NCBI RefSeq assembly: GCF_900143055.1
Contig: NZ_FRCW01000008.1
Span: 62,001 to 126,000 of the forward strand
Length of the DNA stretch: 64,000 nucleotides
Source of the DNA: Fibrobacter sp. UWR3
GTDB lineage: Bacteria > Fibrobacterota > Fibrobacteria > Fibrobacterales > Fibrobacteraceae
Direction of reading: 5' to 3'
Made by a program: the position numbers and the translations under genes. This document shows, piece after piece, positions 19,444 to 27,768 of the stretch; within the stretch, counting starts at the first letter, position 1, and the number at the start of each line of letters is the position of its first letter. The notes beneath the pieces are model-generated. The model was not told the origin of the DNA. It saw only the letters and a list, made by a program, of their open reading frames with translations, and ran no database searches.

Positions 19444-21345
19444 ATGGAAAAATCTTTCGTTACGGTAATGCGCATTATCTGCGCTTCTGCGCTTGTTTCT
19501 TCTACGGCGGTATTTGCAAACCAGGTCAATGTTTCTACCGTCGCCGACCTCACTTCGGCGACGCTTGGCGCGAAGGCGGGCGATACCATCTGGGTTACCC
19601 CGGGCAAGTATGAACTGCCCACATCCAACTGCAAGAACGACAAGTTCGTGAACGAGACTGGTCGCGACTGCGGCCTCATCTGGCTCGGTGCCGATGGCAC
19701 GAAGGCCAATCCCGTTGTCCTTGCCGGTTCGGATCCAAAGAATCCTCCGGAGATTTTCAGTTCCGATTACAAGCACAACTACGGCATTCACGTAACGGGA
19801 AATTACGTTATCCTAAAAAACCTGAAAATTCATTCCTTCAGCAAGGGCGTGGTATTCGACAATTCCGTCGGGGCTCTGATGGAAGACTGCGAGGTGTACC
19901 ACACGGGAAACGAGATTGTCCATGTTCGCGATTCCAGCCAGCAGGTGACACTGAACCGCAACTTTATCCACGGTTCTGGCTATGAAATTGCCAAGTACGG
20001 TGAAGGCATCTATGTCGGAACCTACAATACGGGGTGGGCCTCTTCCCAGCAGGCCGACAGGGATGCTGGCTTTTGGGGGACTGACGCCTCACAACATCGC
20101 TATAGCGGCTATGACTGGCGCGTGAACGATACGAAAATCACATGCAACATCGTCAGCGGGACTACTGCCGAGAACATCGACGTGAAGGAAGGAACGGTCA
20201 GGGGATTTGTCCAGGGCAATATGTTCATTGGGGACAGTCTTGATTACAACGGCGAGGTGTCCTACGACGACGCCAACATCGACATGAAGGGCGCTTCTTG
20301 GACTGTTACCGGAAACTACTTCTATAATTCCAAAAAACAGGGGCTGCCTTATTACAATCCCCATTTCAACTATTTTGTGGAAGAAGTGGTGATGCCGTCA
20401 AACGGGAATAAGGCTGGGAGTAATATTGAAAAATACGAGAAAGCTGTTGGCTACGTGGTCAGCGTCGACAAATACGCGCAGAAAGGCTGGTGCGACGACA
20501 GCGGCACCGACAAGAACGATTGCGTAGATAGCAAAAACACCGTGGTAGAGGAAATACGGGAAGTTCGCAACGACTGCGAGGAACTTTTCAGAATTCCGAT
20601 GTCCGAGATCGTATATTCGTCGAGCTTTACGCCGCCGTCCAGCGCGTCGGTCAATCCATCCAGTTCCTCGGTCAGCCCGTCCAGTTCTTCGGCGGGGAGT
20701 GAATCCTATGAGGCCGTGCGCTATGAGGCGGAGGTCGCGACTTGCACCGGGTGCACAGAGAAGACGAATGATGCGGCGTCGGGAGGCAAGCACATGCGCA
20801 CCGAAACGACGGGCAACATCACGTTCAATATCAGTGTTCCTGCGGCTGGGCAGTATGAGGTTGTAATCCGTTTCAGCAACACCGCTTCGAACGCCAAGAC
20901 TCAGGATATCCATGTAAACGGGATGAAGGTAAAATCCCAGGAATTCCCGGTAACGCTTGAAGGGAACTTGGGTGGAGCCGCCGCTGCCTTTGAGGATATG
21001 CCGGTGCAGGTGTCGCTCAACGCGGGGGCCAATACCTTCGCCATCATCAAGAACTGGGGGCATGTGGACGTTGATTATATCGAGGTGAAGGTGCCTGGTG
21101 GGTCTACGCGGGTTGCGGGCTTTACGCCTGTGGCGGGTGCAAAATTCCATGTGCAGGTGTCGGGTCGCAACGTTCACGTATCGGGAACGGACGGCGCTTC
21201 TGTCGCCATCATGGATATGCAGGGCAGGGTGTTGCATTCCGGCTATTTGCAGGGGCGGCGCGGGTTCGATTTCCGTGTGGAGCGGGCTGGTTCGTATCTT
21301 GTGCGTGCAGGTTCGGCGGTGCATCGCGTGAATATTGCCCGGTAG
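19444..21345 (+). CDS. secreted right-handed beta-helix protein with CBM6/35-like module
   Basis: About 633 residues. A signal peptide ends near STAVFA. Residues about 30-380 form a right-handed parallel beta-helix of the pectate-lyase/chondroitinase type (PGKYELPTSNC, YGIHVTGNYVILKNLKIHSF, GALMEDCEVYHTGNEIVHVR, TWVTGNYFYNS-like turns). A Ser linker (SSVSPSSSSAGS) leads to a CBM6/35-like beta-sandwich starting YEAVRYEAEVATCTGC and ending HVDVDYIEVKVPGG. The C-terminus (VAIMDMQGRVLHSGYL) is a T9SS-like tail. Likely a pectin or other polysaccharide lyase; the exact family cannot be fixed by eye. GGAGGTG lies before ATG 19444; ATG 19432 with AAGGAA is an alternative. Confidence 0.83.
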   Translation: MEKSFVTVMRIICASALVSSTAVFANQVNVSTVADLTSATLGAKAGDTIWVTPGKYELPTSNCKNDKFVNETGRDCGLIWLGADGTKANPVVLAGSDPKNPPEIFSSDYKHNYGIHVTGNYVILKNLKIHSFSKGVVFDNSVGALMEDCEVYHTGNEIVHVRDSSQQVTLNRNFIHGSGYEIAKYGEGIYVGTYNTGWASSQQADRDAGFWGTDASQHRYSGYDWRVNDTKITCNIVSGTTAENIDVKEGTVRGFVQGNMFIGDSLDYNGEVSYDDANIDMKGASWTVTGNYFYNSKKQGLPYYNPHFNYFVEEVVMPSNGNKAGSNIEKYEKAVGYVVSVDKYAQKGWCDDSGTDKNDCVDSKNTVVEEIREVRNDCEELFRIPMSEIVYSSSFTPPSSASVNPSSSSVSPSSSSAGSESYEAVRYEAEVATCTGCTEKTNDAASGGKHMRTETTGNITFNISVPAAGQYEVVIRFSNTASNAKTQDIHVNGMKVKSQEFPVTLEGNLGGAAAAFEDMPVQVSLNAGANTFAIIKNWGHVDVDYIEVKVPGGSTRVAGFTPVAGAKFHVQVSGRNVHVSGTDGASVAIMDMQGRVLHSGYLQGRRGFDFRVERAGSYLVRAGSAVHRVNIAR

Positions 21346-21683
21346 GGGAAGGCTTTTCGGGCACGTTTGCGGCGATTTTCGGGTGAACGGCGGTGCGTTT
21401 CGATGAACGCCGGACATTTTGCGTGCAATTTTGGGTGCAATTCGGGCTGGAAATAGGACTAAACTATGCAAAATAGATCTTTTAGTCCTATTTATGGGCG
21501 CTTCAAATGCGCTGAACGCGGAAAAGATAGGACTAAATGCGTCGAAAGTGGCGGTTTAGTCCTATCTTTGCGACGGTTTGACTCTCTTGGAGAATGCTTT
21601 TTGTCCGAAAGTGACCTGTTTGATAGGACTAAAAAGGGTAAAAAGTGGGTTTTGGTACTATTTAAGGGCGCCTTGCTCTATAG
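21346..21683. other. intergenic region holding inverted-repeat array 1
   Basis: No convincing gene. The first 100 bases show nothing clear. Positions 21451-21661 hold three inverted repeats built on TAGGACTAAA, described separately. The region lies between convergent genes. Confidence 0.7.
21451..21663. repeat. variable-stem inverted-repeat array 1 (stem ATAGGACTAAA)
   Basis: Unit 1: AAATAGGACTAAA 21451-21463 and TTTAGTCCTATTT 21481-21493, perfect 13-bp arms. Unit 2: 21523-21537 and 21555-21569, perfect 15-bp arms (AAAGATAGGACTAAA). Unit 3: ATAGGACTAAA 21623-21633 and TTTGGTACTAT 21651-21661, two mismatches. In all three the spacer is exactly 17 nt, with an A run in the middle. Between units 2 and 3 lies GAAAGTGACCTG, similar to the ACAAAGTAACT motif of the other arrays. 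Confidence 0.85.
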
Positions 21684-22220
21684 CTACCAGGCAAATAAAA
21701 ATGCAATTACTGAAATGAATATTGCAAAAAGGACTAGGCCTTTGTAGTTTCGTTCTTTTATACAACGGTAGCCGTACTTGAATGGAGCCAGATAATAGAA
21801 TTGCAACTGCGTTTTGAACATAGAAACAAGGTCGTTCTTAGAGTCATCCCGTGGATTATTCTTTTGCTCACTGTCGTACATAAATCCCAAGACCCCTAAA
21901 AAGGGAATGCATATTAAAAAAACGAATGCAACAAAATAAGTGGAATTAAAGTTTATTATATCCGGATATTCGGCAATAAATGCGTCTCTCGTTATCACGG
22001 TAAGACATGTAATTCCGATTATGAATAAAATAAGCGCTGCAACGTAACGCTTGGAATACAGTCGTGTCTTGAGCGGGAGTTTTTTTTCGTCGATCTCGAC
22101 TGTCTCATCTTTTTCGTTAGAAGTTTCTTTATGAGGCTTTGGCTGAGGCTTTGACGCTCCGCACCAGGGGCAGTGGGGCTCAGAGAAATTGTAATGCTCA
22201 CCACAGTTCGGACAGAACAT
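21684..22220 (-). CDS. zinc-ribbon membrane protein
   Basis: A 178-residue protein of unknown role. The N-terminus is a zinc ribbon (MFCPNCGEHY...HCPWCGASK; C3, C6, C17, C20). A charged linker (residues 24-60) follows, then two hydrophobic segments (about 70-90 and 105-125), a cytosolic loop, and a last hydrophobic segment at the C-terminus (FAIFISVIAFLFAW). The gene is AT-rich relative to its neighbours. A TATATT box lies at 22268-22263 on its strand. Confidence 0.75.
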   Translation of the reverse strand: MFCPNCGEHYNFSEPHCPWCGASKPQPKPHKETSNEKDETVEIDEKKLPLKTRLYSKRYVAALILFIIGITCLTVITRDAFIAEYPDIINFNSTYFVAFVFLICIPFLGVLGFMYDSEQKNNPRDDSKNDLVSMFKTQLQFYYLAPFKYGYRCIKERNYKGLVLFAIFISVIAFLFAW

Positions 22221-22296
22221 TACAGGGAATCCTTATTTAGGTTGAGTCTTCTCACAGTTTTGAATATACATTTTTTATTTTTCTACATTTGAGGCA

Positions 22297-23178
22297 ATGG
22301 AAAACTGTTCCCTGAATGTCTTGATTCTGGCGGCAGGGCTCGGGACGCGGCTTCGCCCGCTCACGAACGATGTGCCCAAGCCGCTCGTGCCCGTGGTGGA
22401 TGCTTCGATTCTCGATTTGCAGGCTCGGAAGGCGCGTGCGATTGGTGATGTGCGCCTGCATGCGAATGCGCATTACCTGGCAGAGCAGGTGGTCGCGGCG
22501 GGCGAGACTCTCGGATTCGAGAAAGTGTGGGTGGAACAACCCGAAATTCTCGGGACGGCGGGGCCGCTCCACCGCATTTATGCTGCGGGTTACCGAGGCG
22601 GCCTGCTCGTGATGAACGGCGACGCCTATTGCAGTTTTGACCTGAAGGCTTTCGTGCGGAATGCGCAAGCGCAGGCGGCTCGGCCGGATGGCCCGCAGGT
22701 AGCGCTCCTTGCGGTGGACTTCCCGCAGGTGAACACCTTCCGGGTGGGCGCTGATGGTCGCCTGGCGGGCATTGCCGGGCGGTTCGGCGCTACGGAAGGC
22801 ACCCCCGCGACGTTCTCCGGCGTGTCGTGGTACAGCGACGCGGCCCTCTCGCGCATACGGGAAGGCGAATTCGATATACGCGAATTCTGGAAGCAGGAAA
22901 TTGCCGCAGGCCGCGCGCCCTTCGTGGACATGAGCCAGCTGAATGCCACCTGGATTGACATGGGGTCGCCCGAGGGCTTGATGCACGCGGTGGAGGCGCG
23001 CCTTGAGGAACTGGGCCGAGACCCAAACGAAGCCGTCGTCGTACCCGGCGTGGAACTGCCCGCGGGTGTGCACATCCGGCATTCCGTGATTTATGCCGGT
23101 GCACAAATCCAGCCCGGCGAAACGATTGAAAACGAGATTCGCGGGAAAGGGTTTAACTGGAAGGTTAGTGGTCATTAG
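22297..23178 (+). CDS. sugar-phosphate nucleotidyltransferase (MurU/GMP-type)
   Basis: A 293-residue NTP_transferase protein. The nucleotide-binding motif LILAAGLGTRLRPLTNDVPKPLVP starts near residue 8 (shown here only in part), followed by EILGTAGPL and the metal Asp in LLVMNGDAYCSFD. The end has VEARL...VPGVELPAGVHIRHSVIY, a short left-handed-helix-like tail. It probably activates a sugar-1-phosphate (mannose-1-P, MurNAc-1-P or similar); the substrate cannot be told. An SD-like TTGAGGCA precedes ATG 22297. Confidence 0.86.
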   Translation: MENCSLNVLILAAGLGTRLRPLTNDVPKPLVPVVDASILDLQARKARAIGDVRLHANAHYLAEQVVAAGETLGFEKVWVEQPEILGTAGPLHRIYAAGYRGGLLVMNGDAYCSFDLKAFVRNAQAQAARPDGPQVALLAVDFPQVNTFRVGADGRLAGIAGRFGATEGTPATFSGVSWYSDAALSRIREGEFDIREFWKQEIAAGRAPFVDMSQLNATWIDMGSPEGLMHAVEARLEELGRDPNEAVVVPGVELPAGVHIRHSVIYAGAQIQPGETIENEIRGKGFNWKVSGH

Positions 23179-23200
23179 TCAGTAGTCAATAGTCATTAGT
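23164..23200. repeat. heptamer repeat (TAGTCAA/TAGTCAT), left of S23 gene
   Basis: TTAGTGGTCATTAGTCAGTAGTCAATAG-type units of 7 bases, overlapping the end of the nucleotidyltransferase gene. Confidence 0.8.
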
Positions 23201-23218
23201 TTTTTTGGAAAAGAATGC

Positions 23219-23584
23219 ATGAATAGTTATAAGGACCTGGTTGTTTGGCAAAAGGCTATTGACCTTACTATTGAAATTTATTCTTTGACAAATCTTTTCC
23301 CGAAAGAAGAAATGTATGGATTGGTTTCACAAATAAGACGGAGTGCGGTTTCCATTCCAAGCAATATTGCTGAAGGACAGGCTAGAAAATATCACCAGCA
23401 GTTCTCTCATTTTTTATCGATTGCACAAGGGTCTTTAGCTGAATTAGAAACTCAAATTATTATAGCGATAAAATTAGGCTATATTGCTGGGGAACAAAAA
23501 GATTTATTTGATATGATGCATTCAATTGGAAAAATGATAACACGTTTGAAACAGAATCTGACACAAGAAGAAAAAAATTCTTGA
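23219..23584 (+). CDS. S23-type four-helix bundle protein
   Basis: A 121-residue protein of the 23S rRNA-intervening-sequence / four-helix bundle family (TIGR02436 kind): DLVVWQKAIDLTIEIY, LVSQIRRSAVSIPSNIAEGQ, FSHFLSIAQGSLAELETQI and a last helix. It is AT-rich and lies between two inverted tracts of the heptamer repeat, wedged between GC-rich genes, so it looks inserted. Such proteins were first seen in rRNA intervening sequences, but no rRNA is nearby. Function unknown. Confidence 0.9.
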   Translation: MNSYKDLVVWQKAIDLTIEIYSLTNLFPKEEMYGLVSQIRRSAVSIPSNIAEGQARKYHQQFSHFLSIAQGSLAELETQIIIAIKLGYIAGEQKDLFDMMHSIGKMITRLKQNLTQEEKNS

Positions 23585-23593
23585 TACAAGAGA

Positions 23594-23626
23594 AACTATT
23601 GACCAATAACTATTGACTAATAACTA
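23594..23626. repeat. heptamer repeat, right of S23 gene
   Basis: ACTATTGACCAATAACTATTGACTAATAACT, the reverse orientation of the tract at 23164-23200; it ends at the ATG of the next gene. Confidence 0.8.
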
Positions 23627-24390
23627 TGCGTAAATTCAGAGTTGTCCTAGTAGAACCGGAACATCCCCATAACGTGGGCTTTGTCGCGCGCGCCATGCAT
23701 TGCTATGCGTTGCCGGAACTGTATATCGTCTACCCGAAGCGCGACAAGGTGATTGAAAATTCCTACCACACGGCGGCAAACAGCCACGATATTCTGGACA
23801 ATGCCCATGTGGTCCACAGGTTCGAGGACGCCATCGGCGACTGCTCCTGCGCTGTCGCGTACAGCCGCCGCATTTTCGCAAGTTCCATCAAGCACACGAT
23901 GGTGCAGAACCTTTCGGAATTGCTCCCCGAAGACGGGACGATTGCGCTTGTGTTCGGGCGCGAATCCTGCGGGCTTGCGCTCGAGGAGGTAAACGCCTGC
24001 ACGTACCAGTGCGAAATCCCGGTGCCGGGGCTCATGAGCCTGAACCTGGGGCAGGCGGTTTCCATTGGCCTGTATGAACTCTGCCGCAGCGGAGCGCTTG
24101 CGAACGGGGAAGGCCGTGCGAAGCGCGGCACGAAGGGCGCGTGCGAGACGGCTCCCGCGACGATCCAGCAGATTGACGGATTCAAGAAGTTCCTCGACCG
24201 CTACCTGACGGGGCAGTACCATGACCAGGCGTGGCGCGACAACTTCCTCAATACGCTCGTGCAGCGCCTGCACCCCACGCGCAACGAACTTTCGGCTCTC
24301 TTCGGGCTGTTGCGTAACCTTGCCGGCAAGCCTGCGCGCCTCGAGCATGCCGCCGAGAAGGCGGAAAAGGCCGCGGCGGAATCCAAATAA
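23626..24390 (+). CDS. TrmJ-like RNA 2'-O-methyltransferase (SPOUT)
   Basis: A 254-residue SPOUT enzyme that methylates ribose 2'-O, probably at position 32 of tRNA. Motifs are VVLVEPEHPHNVGFVARAM at the N-terminus, TIALVFGRESCGLALEEV near 105-122 and the knot motif PGLMSLNLGQAVSIGLYEL near 140. The C-terminal part is helical and includes LHPTRNELSALFGLLRNL, as in TrmJ. The start codon directly abuts the heptamer repeat, so the original upstream sequence may have been replaced. The next gene begins 3 bases after its stop. Confidence 0.9.
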   Translation: MRKFRVVLVEPEHPHNVGFVARAMHCYALPELYIVYPKRDKVIENSYHTAANSHDILDNAHVVHRFEDAIGDCSCAVAYSRRIFASSIKHTMVQNLSELLPEDGTIALVFGRESCGLALEEVNACTYQCEIPVPGLMSLNLGQAVSIGLYELCRSGALANGEGRAKRGTKGACETAPATIQQIDGFKKFLDRYLTGQYHDQAWRDNFLNTLVQRLHPTRNELSALFGLLRNLAGKPARLEHAAEKAEKAAAESK

Positions 24391-24393
24391 ACA

Positions 24394-24759
24394 ATGGAAG
24401 TCGAATTCAACATCGCCGGGCGAATTCTGTCCAAGGACGGCACTCGCATCATTTCGCAGTCCGAAATCCTCGCATCGTCCGTTGCTGCGGGAGCCGCGAA
24501 TGTTGCCGCCGACCTTACCGCGGCAGACCTCACGGAAGACGCACTCGCTGCCTACTGCAAGGCGCTTTCCGCGCAGAATTCCTGCAAAGTCTACGTGTGG
24601 AAAGACCGCGAAGAGTATGGCAACGCGAACGTGTTCAACGGCGGTTCCGATTACGAGGTCGTGAACGAAGTTTGCTTCCTGTGTATCTATGACTGCGGAA
24701 ACGAAGTGGCCCGTGAAACTACGGACCACTGGAACGAAAAGATTGACGCGGTCATATAG
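24394..24759 (+). CDS. conserved-looking hypothetical protein, coupled to the TrmJ-like gene
   Basis: A 121-residue soluble protein I do not recognise. It starts 3 bases after the methyltransferase stop, so it is probably co-translated. It has no signal peptide or membrane segment; the middle (VAADLTAADLTEDALAAYCK) is helical and the C-terminal half (KVYVWKDREEYGN...VCFLCIYDCGNEVARE) looks like mixed beta with four Cys. Codon use matches its neighbours. Function not inferred. Confidence 0.7.
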   Translation: MEVEFNIAGRILSKDGTRIISQSEILASSVAAGAANVAADLTAADLTEDALAAYCKALSAQNSCKVYVWKDREEYGNANVFNGGSDYEVVNEVCFLCIYDCGNEVARETTDHWNEKIDAVI

Positions 24760-24776
24760 CCGCGAAAATCCCTAGA

Positions 24777-26219
24777 CTAGAAGTTGAATCCTGCGAAGAC
24801 GTTGTTGCTCAGGAACGGCAGGAATCCGAGAATCACCACCATTACGGAGAGGAGTATAATGACGCCGCGCTGCCTCTTGGTGAGTCGTAGCGGGGTCAGG
24901 TGTCCGTCGGGTTCGTCCACCCAGGCGCTCTTGATAAGCTGGATGTAGTAGAACAGCGCGAGCACGTTGTTCAGGACGGCAAAGGCGACAAGCATGTAGT
25001 GCCCGTTGGCCGCACCGCAGAAGAACAGATGGAATTTGCCGAAGAAGCCGGCAAGCGGGGGGATGCCCGCAAGGCTGAACATCGAGATGGCGAGCGCGAT
25101 GGCGAGGTTCACGTCTTGCTTGGAAAGCCCGCGGAGGGACGCGAACGTTTCTTCGCGGTGGTGCCCGATGATGCCGAAGATAAAGAACGCGAGGTAGTTC
25201 GATACGGCATACACGAACAGGTAGTAGATGATGGCCGTCTTCGCGTTCGCCTCTGGCCCGAGGAGCGCTACCATGATATAGCCCGCCTGCGCGATGGAAC
25301 TGTAGGCCATGAACCTGCGGAGCCTGCTCTGCTTGAGTGCGCCGAGGTTACCCACGAAGAGCGTGGTGCCGGCAAGGAGCGCGATAAGCGGGTTGATCTT
25401 GTCGATGACGGGCTGGAGCGGGCCGAAAACGAGCACGGCGAGGAATGCGATGGCGGTCGCCTTGGAGGTAACGGAAAGTACTGCCGTCACGGGCGTCGGA
25501 GCGCCTTCGTAAACGTCCGGGGCCCAGGTGTAGAACGGGAACAGCGTGAGCTTGAATCCGATTCCGCAGAAGAGGAAGAGTACCGCAACCCAGAGGAGCG
25601 GGCTTGTGCCCGTAGCGACAGCGTCCTGGATTTCGCTGAAGTGGAGCGAGCCCGCGAAGCCGTAAAGGTAACTGAAACCGAAGAGTTCGAACGCCGTGGC
25701 GACGGAACCCATGAGGATATACTTGGTGGCCGCTTCGGAGCCCAATTGGTCCTTCTTGTTCCATGCGGTGAGGGCGTACATCGGGATGGTCGCGATTTCG
25801 AGCCCGAGGAAGAGCGTGAGCATGTCGCAGGCCGAAACGACCGTAAACCCGCCGAATGTCGCGAACGCGATTGCGCCGATGAATTCTGCAATCTGGTGCA
25901 TTTGCGGCTTGCCATCTGCACCGTGCTCGAAGTAGTCCTTCGCGAACCAGATTCCGAGAATTGCCGAAACCATGAGCACTTCGCGCATGAGCACGCCGAA
26001 GTCATCGACGCGCCAGTTGGTAATGAAGAACCGGCCTTCGCCTGTGGCAATCGGGATGAGGTTCAACAGCACGAATATGGCGATGAACCCGATGTTCGCG
26101 ATGCGCCAGGGCACCTTGGATTGCGCACTGCAGAAAAGCCTGCTCCCGATGACGATGAACGGGAAAATGAGCAAGAGAATGTCGGGTACGATAAAGCCGG
26201 GAATATTGAAATCGAACAT
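24777..26219 (-). CDS. nuoN: NADH-quinone oxidoreductase subunit N
   Basis: Antiporter-like proton-pumping subunit of complex I, 480 residues with about 14 membrane segments. The proton-conducting core is seen in the glutamate-bearing helix GLEIATIPMYALTAW and the lysine-bearing segments (AATKYILMGSVATAFELFG, GIGFKLTLFPFYTWAPDVYEGAP, SKATAIAFLA). It is the last gene of the nuo operon, 3 bases after nuoM; a convergent gene follows, so the operon ends here. Confidence 0.96.
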   Translation of the reverse strand: MFDFNIPGFIVPDILLLIFPFIVIGSRLFCSAQSKVPWRIANIGFIAIFVLLNLIPIATGEGRFFITNWRVDDFGVLMREVLMVSAILGIWFAKDYFEHGADGKPQMHQIAEFIGAIAFATFGGFTVVSACDMLTLFLGLEIATIPMYALTAWNKKDQLGSEAATKYILMGSVATAFELFGFSYLYGFAGSLHFSEIQDAVATGTSPLLWVAVLFLFCGIGFKLTLFPFYTWAPDVYEGAPTPVTAVLSVTSKATAIAFLAVLVFGPLQPVIDKINPLIALLAGTTLFVGNLGALKQSRLRRFMAYSSIAQAGYIMVALLGPEANAKTAIIYYLFVYAVSNYLAFFIFGIIGHHREETFASLRGLSKQDVNLAIALAISMFSLAGIPPLAGFFGKFHLFFCGAANGHYMLVAFAVLNNVLALFYYIQLIKSAWVDEPDGHLTPLRLTKRQRGVIILLSVMVVILGFLPFLSNNVFAGFNF

Positions 26220-26222
26220 GTG

Positions 26223-27761
26223 TTAACCTCCAATCCCGCTGGTGACGGGCTGGGTGGCCGCAGAAATCTTTGCAAATATCGGTGCGATGCTCTGGTCGAG
26301 TAGGTCGGCGAACGGACCGGGGCAAACGCCTATGAACAGGAGGCACGCAACAAGCACGACAATGACGAGCTTCTCGCGGAAGCAGCCGTCGGTAAGGTCC
26401 TCGTACTTTTGCGGGAGCGGCCCGTGCAGCATGCGGTTTGCCGTCTGCAATATGTAAACGGCAGTCGTAGTGATACTCAGGATGGCAAGTATGGTCACGA
26501 TGCGCGTGAGGGTCGATTCCTGCTGGAACGCGCCAATGAAGATGTTGCTTTCGGCGATGAACCCGCTGAATCCGGGAAGGCCGAGGCCCGCGAAGCCCGC
26601 AATCACGAACCCTACGCCCAGGAAGGGCATCTTGCGCATGATGCCGCCCATCTCGGTGATGTCGCGGGTATGCGTGCGTTCGTAAATCATGCCGATGGTC
26701 GCGAAGAAGAGCCCGGTGAGGAAACCGTGCGAAATCATCTGCAGGCTTGCGCCGCGCAGGCCGACCGGGGTCATAGCCGCAAGCCCGAGGAATATGAGGC
26801 CGAGGTGGCTGATGGAACTGTAGGCGGTTATGTACTTGAGGTCCTTGTGCCTAAGTGCAATGAAGGGGCCGAGAACCACGTTGAATATCAGGAGCGCCAC
26901 CACGTAGGGGAGCCAGACCTTTGCCGCCTCGGGCATCAGGAACATGGCGACGCGCAGGCACCCGTAGGCACCCATCTTCATCATCACGCCGGCCGCAAGC
27001 ATCGAGACCGCGGTGGGTGCTGCGGAGTGGCCGTCCGGGCTCCAGAAGTGGAACGGGAACAGCGAACTCGAAACTGCAAATCCCATGAACATGAGCGGGA
27101 AGGCCCACATCTGGAATTCCATCGGGATGGTCGTCTTTGCGATTTCGATGAGGTTCCAGCTGTTTGCACCGCTTTCAAAATAGAGCCCGAACAGGGTCGC
27201 AAGAATCATCGAGGAGCCGAACGCGAGCGTCAAGGTAAGTTTCTTGCCGCCGTAGTCCCTGCGTCCGCTGCCGTAGCAGGCAATCATCAGGTACATGCAC
27301 AGCGCTTCCATCTCGTAGAACACGAAGAACAGCACCAGGTCGAAACTCATGTACACGCCGTACACGCTCGTGGCGAGCAGCTGGATGAGCGCGAAGAATA
27401 CCTTCTGGTTTCCCTTGATGTTGTAGCTTACCAGAACGCCGCCCCACACGATAAACGCCGTGAGCGCGAGCAGGAGAATATTGAGGCCGTCCGCACCCAC
27501 GATGTAGTGCGCGTTGAACATCGTAAGCCAGGGAATGTCGGTAAGGAACCGCAGCACGAGCGGGGAGGCCGCTTCGCTTGCGGGTGTACCCGAAAGCATG
27601 AACACGCGGTAGGCGAGATAGCATACCATGAGGAGGACTGCGCTTGCCGATGCGGTATGCAGACCGCGGAGCAACTTCGCGTGCGAGGCGGAAATCGGGA
27701 TGCAGACGAGTACCGTTAAGAGCGGGATGACCCAGATGAGGTTGAAAAGCAGTATATCCAT
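26223..27761 (-). CDS. nuoM: NADH-quinone oxidoreductase subunit M
   Basis: Second antiporter-like subunit, 512 residues and about 14 membrane helices. Visible marks: VLFFVFYEMEALCMYLMIACYG with the conserved Glu, the family segment SSLFPFHFWSPDGHSAAPTA, AGVMMKMGAYGCLR and KYITAYSSISHLGLIFLG. It sits between nuoL and nuoN with 7- and 3-base gaps and no promoter room. Confidence 0.96.
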   Translation of the reverse strand: MDILLFNLIWVIPLLTVLVCIPISASHAKLLRGLHTASASAVLLMVCYLAYRVFMLSGTPASEAASPLVLRFLTDIPWLTMFNAHYIVGADGLNILLLALTAFIVWGGVLVSYNIKGNQKVFFALIQLLATSVYGVYMSFDLVLFFVFYEMEALCMYLMIACYGSGRRDYGGKKLTLTLAFGSSMILATLFGLYFESGANSWNLIEIAKTTIPMEFQMWAFPLMFMGFAVSSSLFPFHFWSPDGHSAAPTAVSMLAAGVMMKMGAYGCLRVAMFLMPEAAKVWLPYVVALLIFNVVLGPFIALRHKDLKYITAYSSISHLGLIFLGLAAMTPVGLRGASLQMISHGFLTGLFFATIGMIYERTHTRDITEMGGIMRKMPFLGVGFVIAGFAGLGLPGFSGFIAESNIFIGAFQQESTLTRIVTILAILSITTTAVYILQTANRMLHGPLPQKYEDLTDGCFREKLVIVVLVACLLFIGVCPGPFADLLDQSIAPIFAKISAATQPVTSGIGG

Positions 27762-27768
27762 ATTGCGC

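Noticed and set aside
21466-21747. A 93-codon frame across array 1
   Set aside because: It simply reads through the inverted repeats and lacks a ribosome site or protein-like composition.
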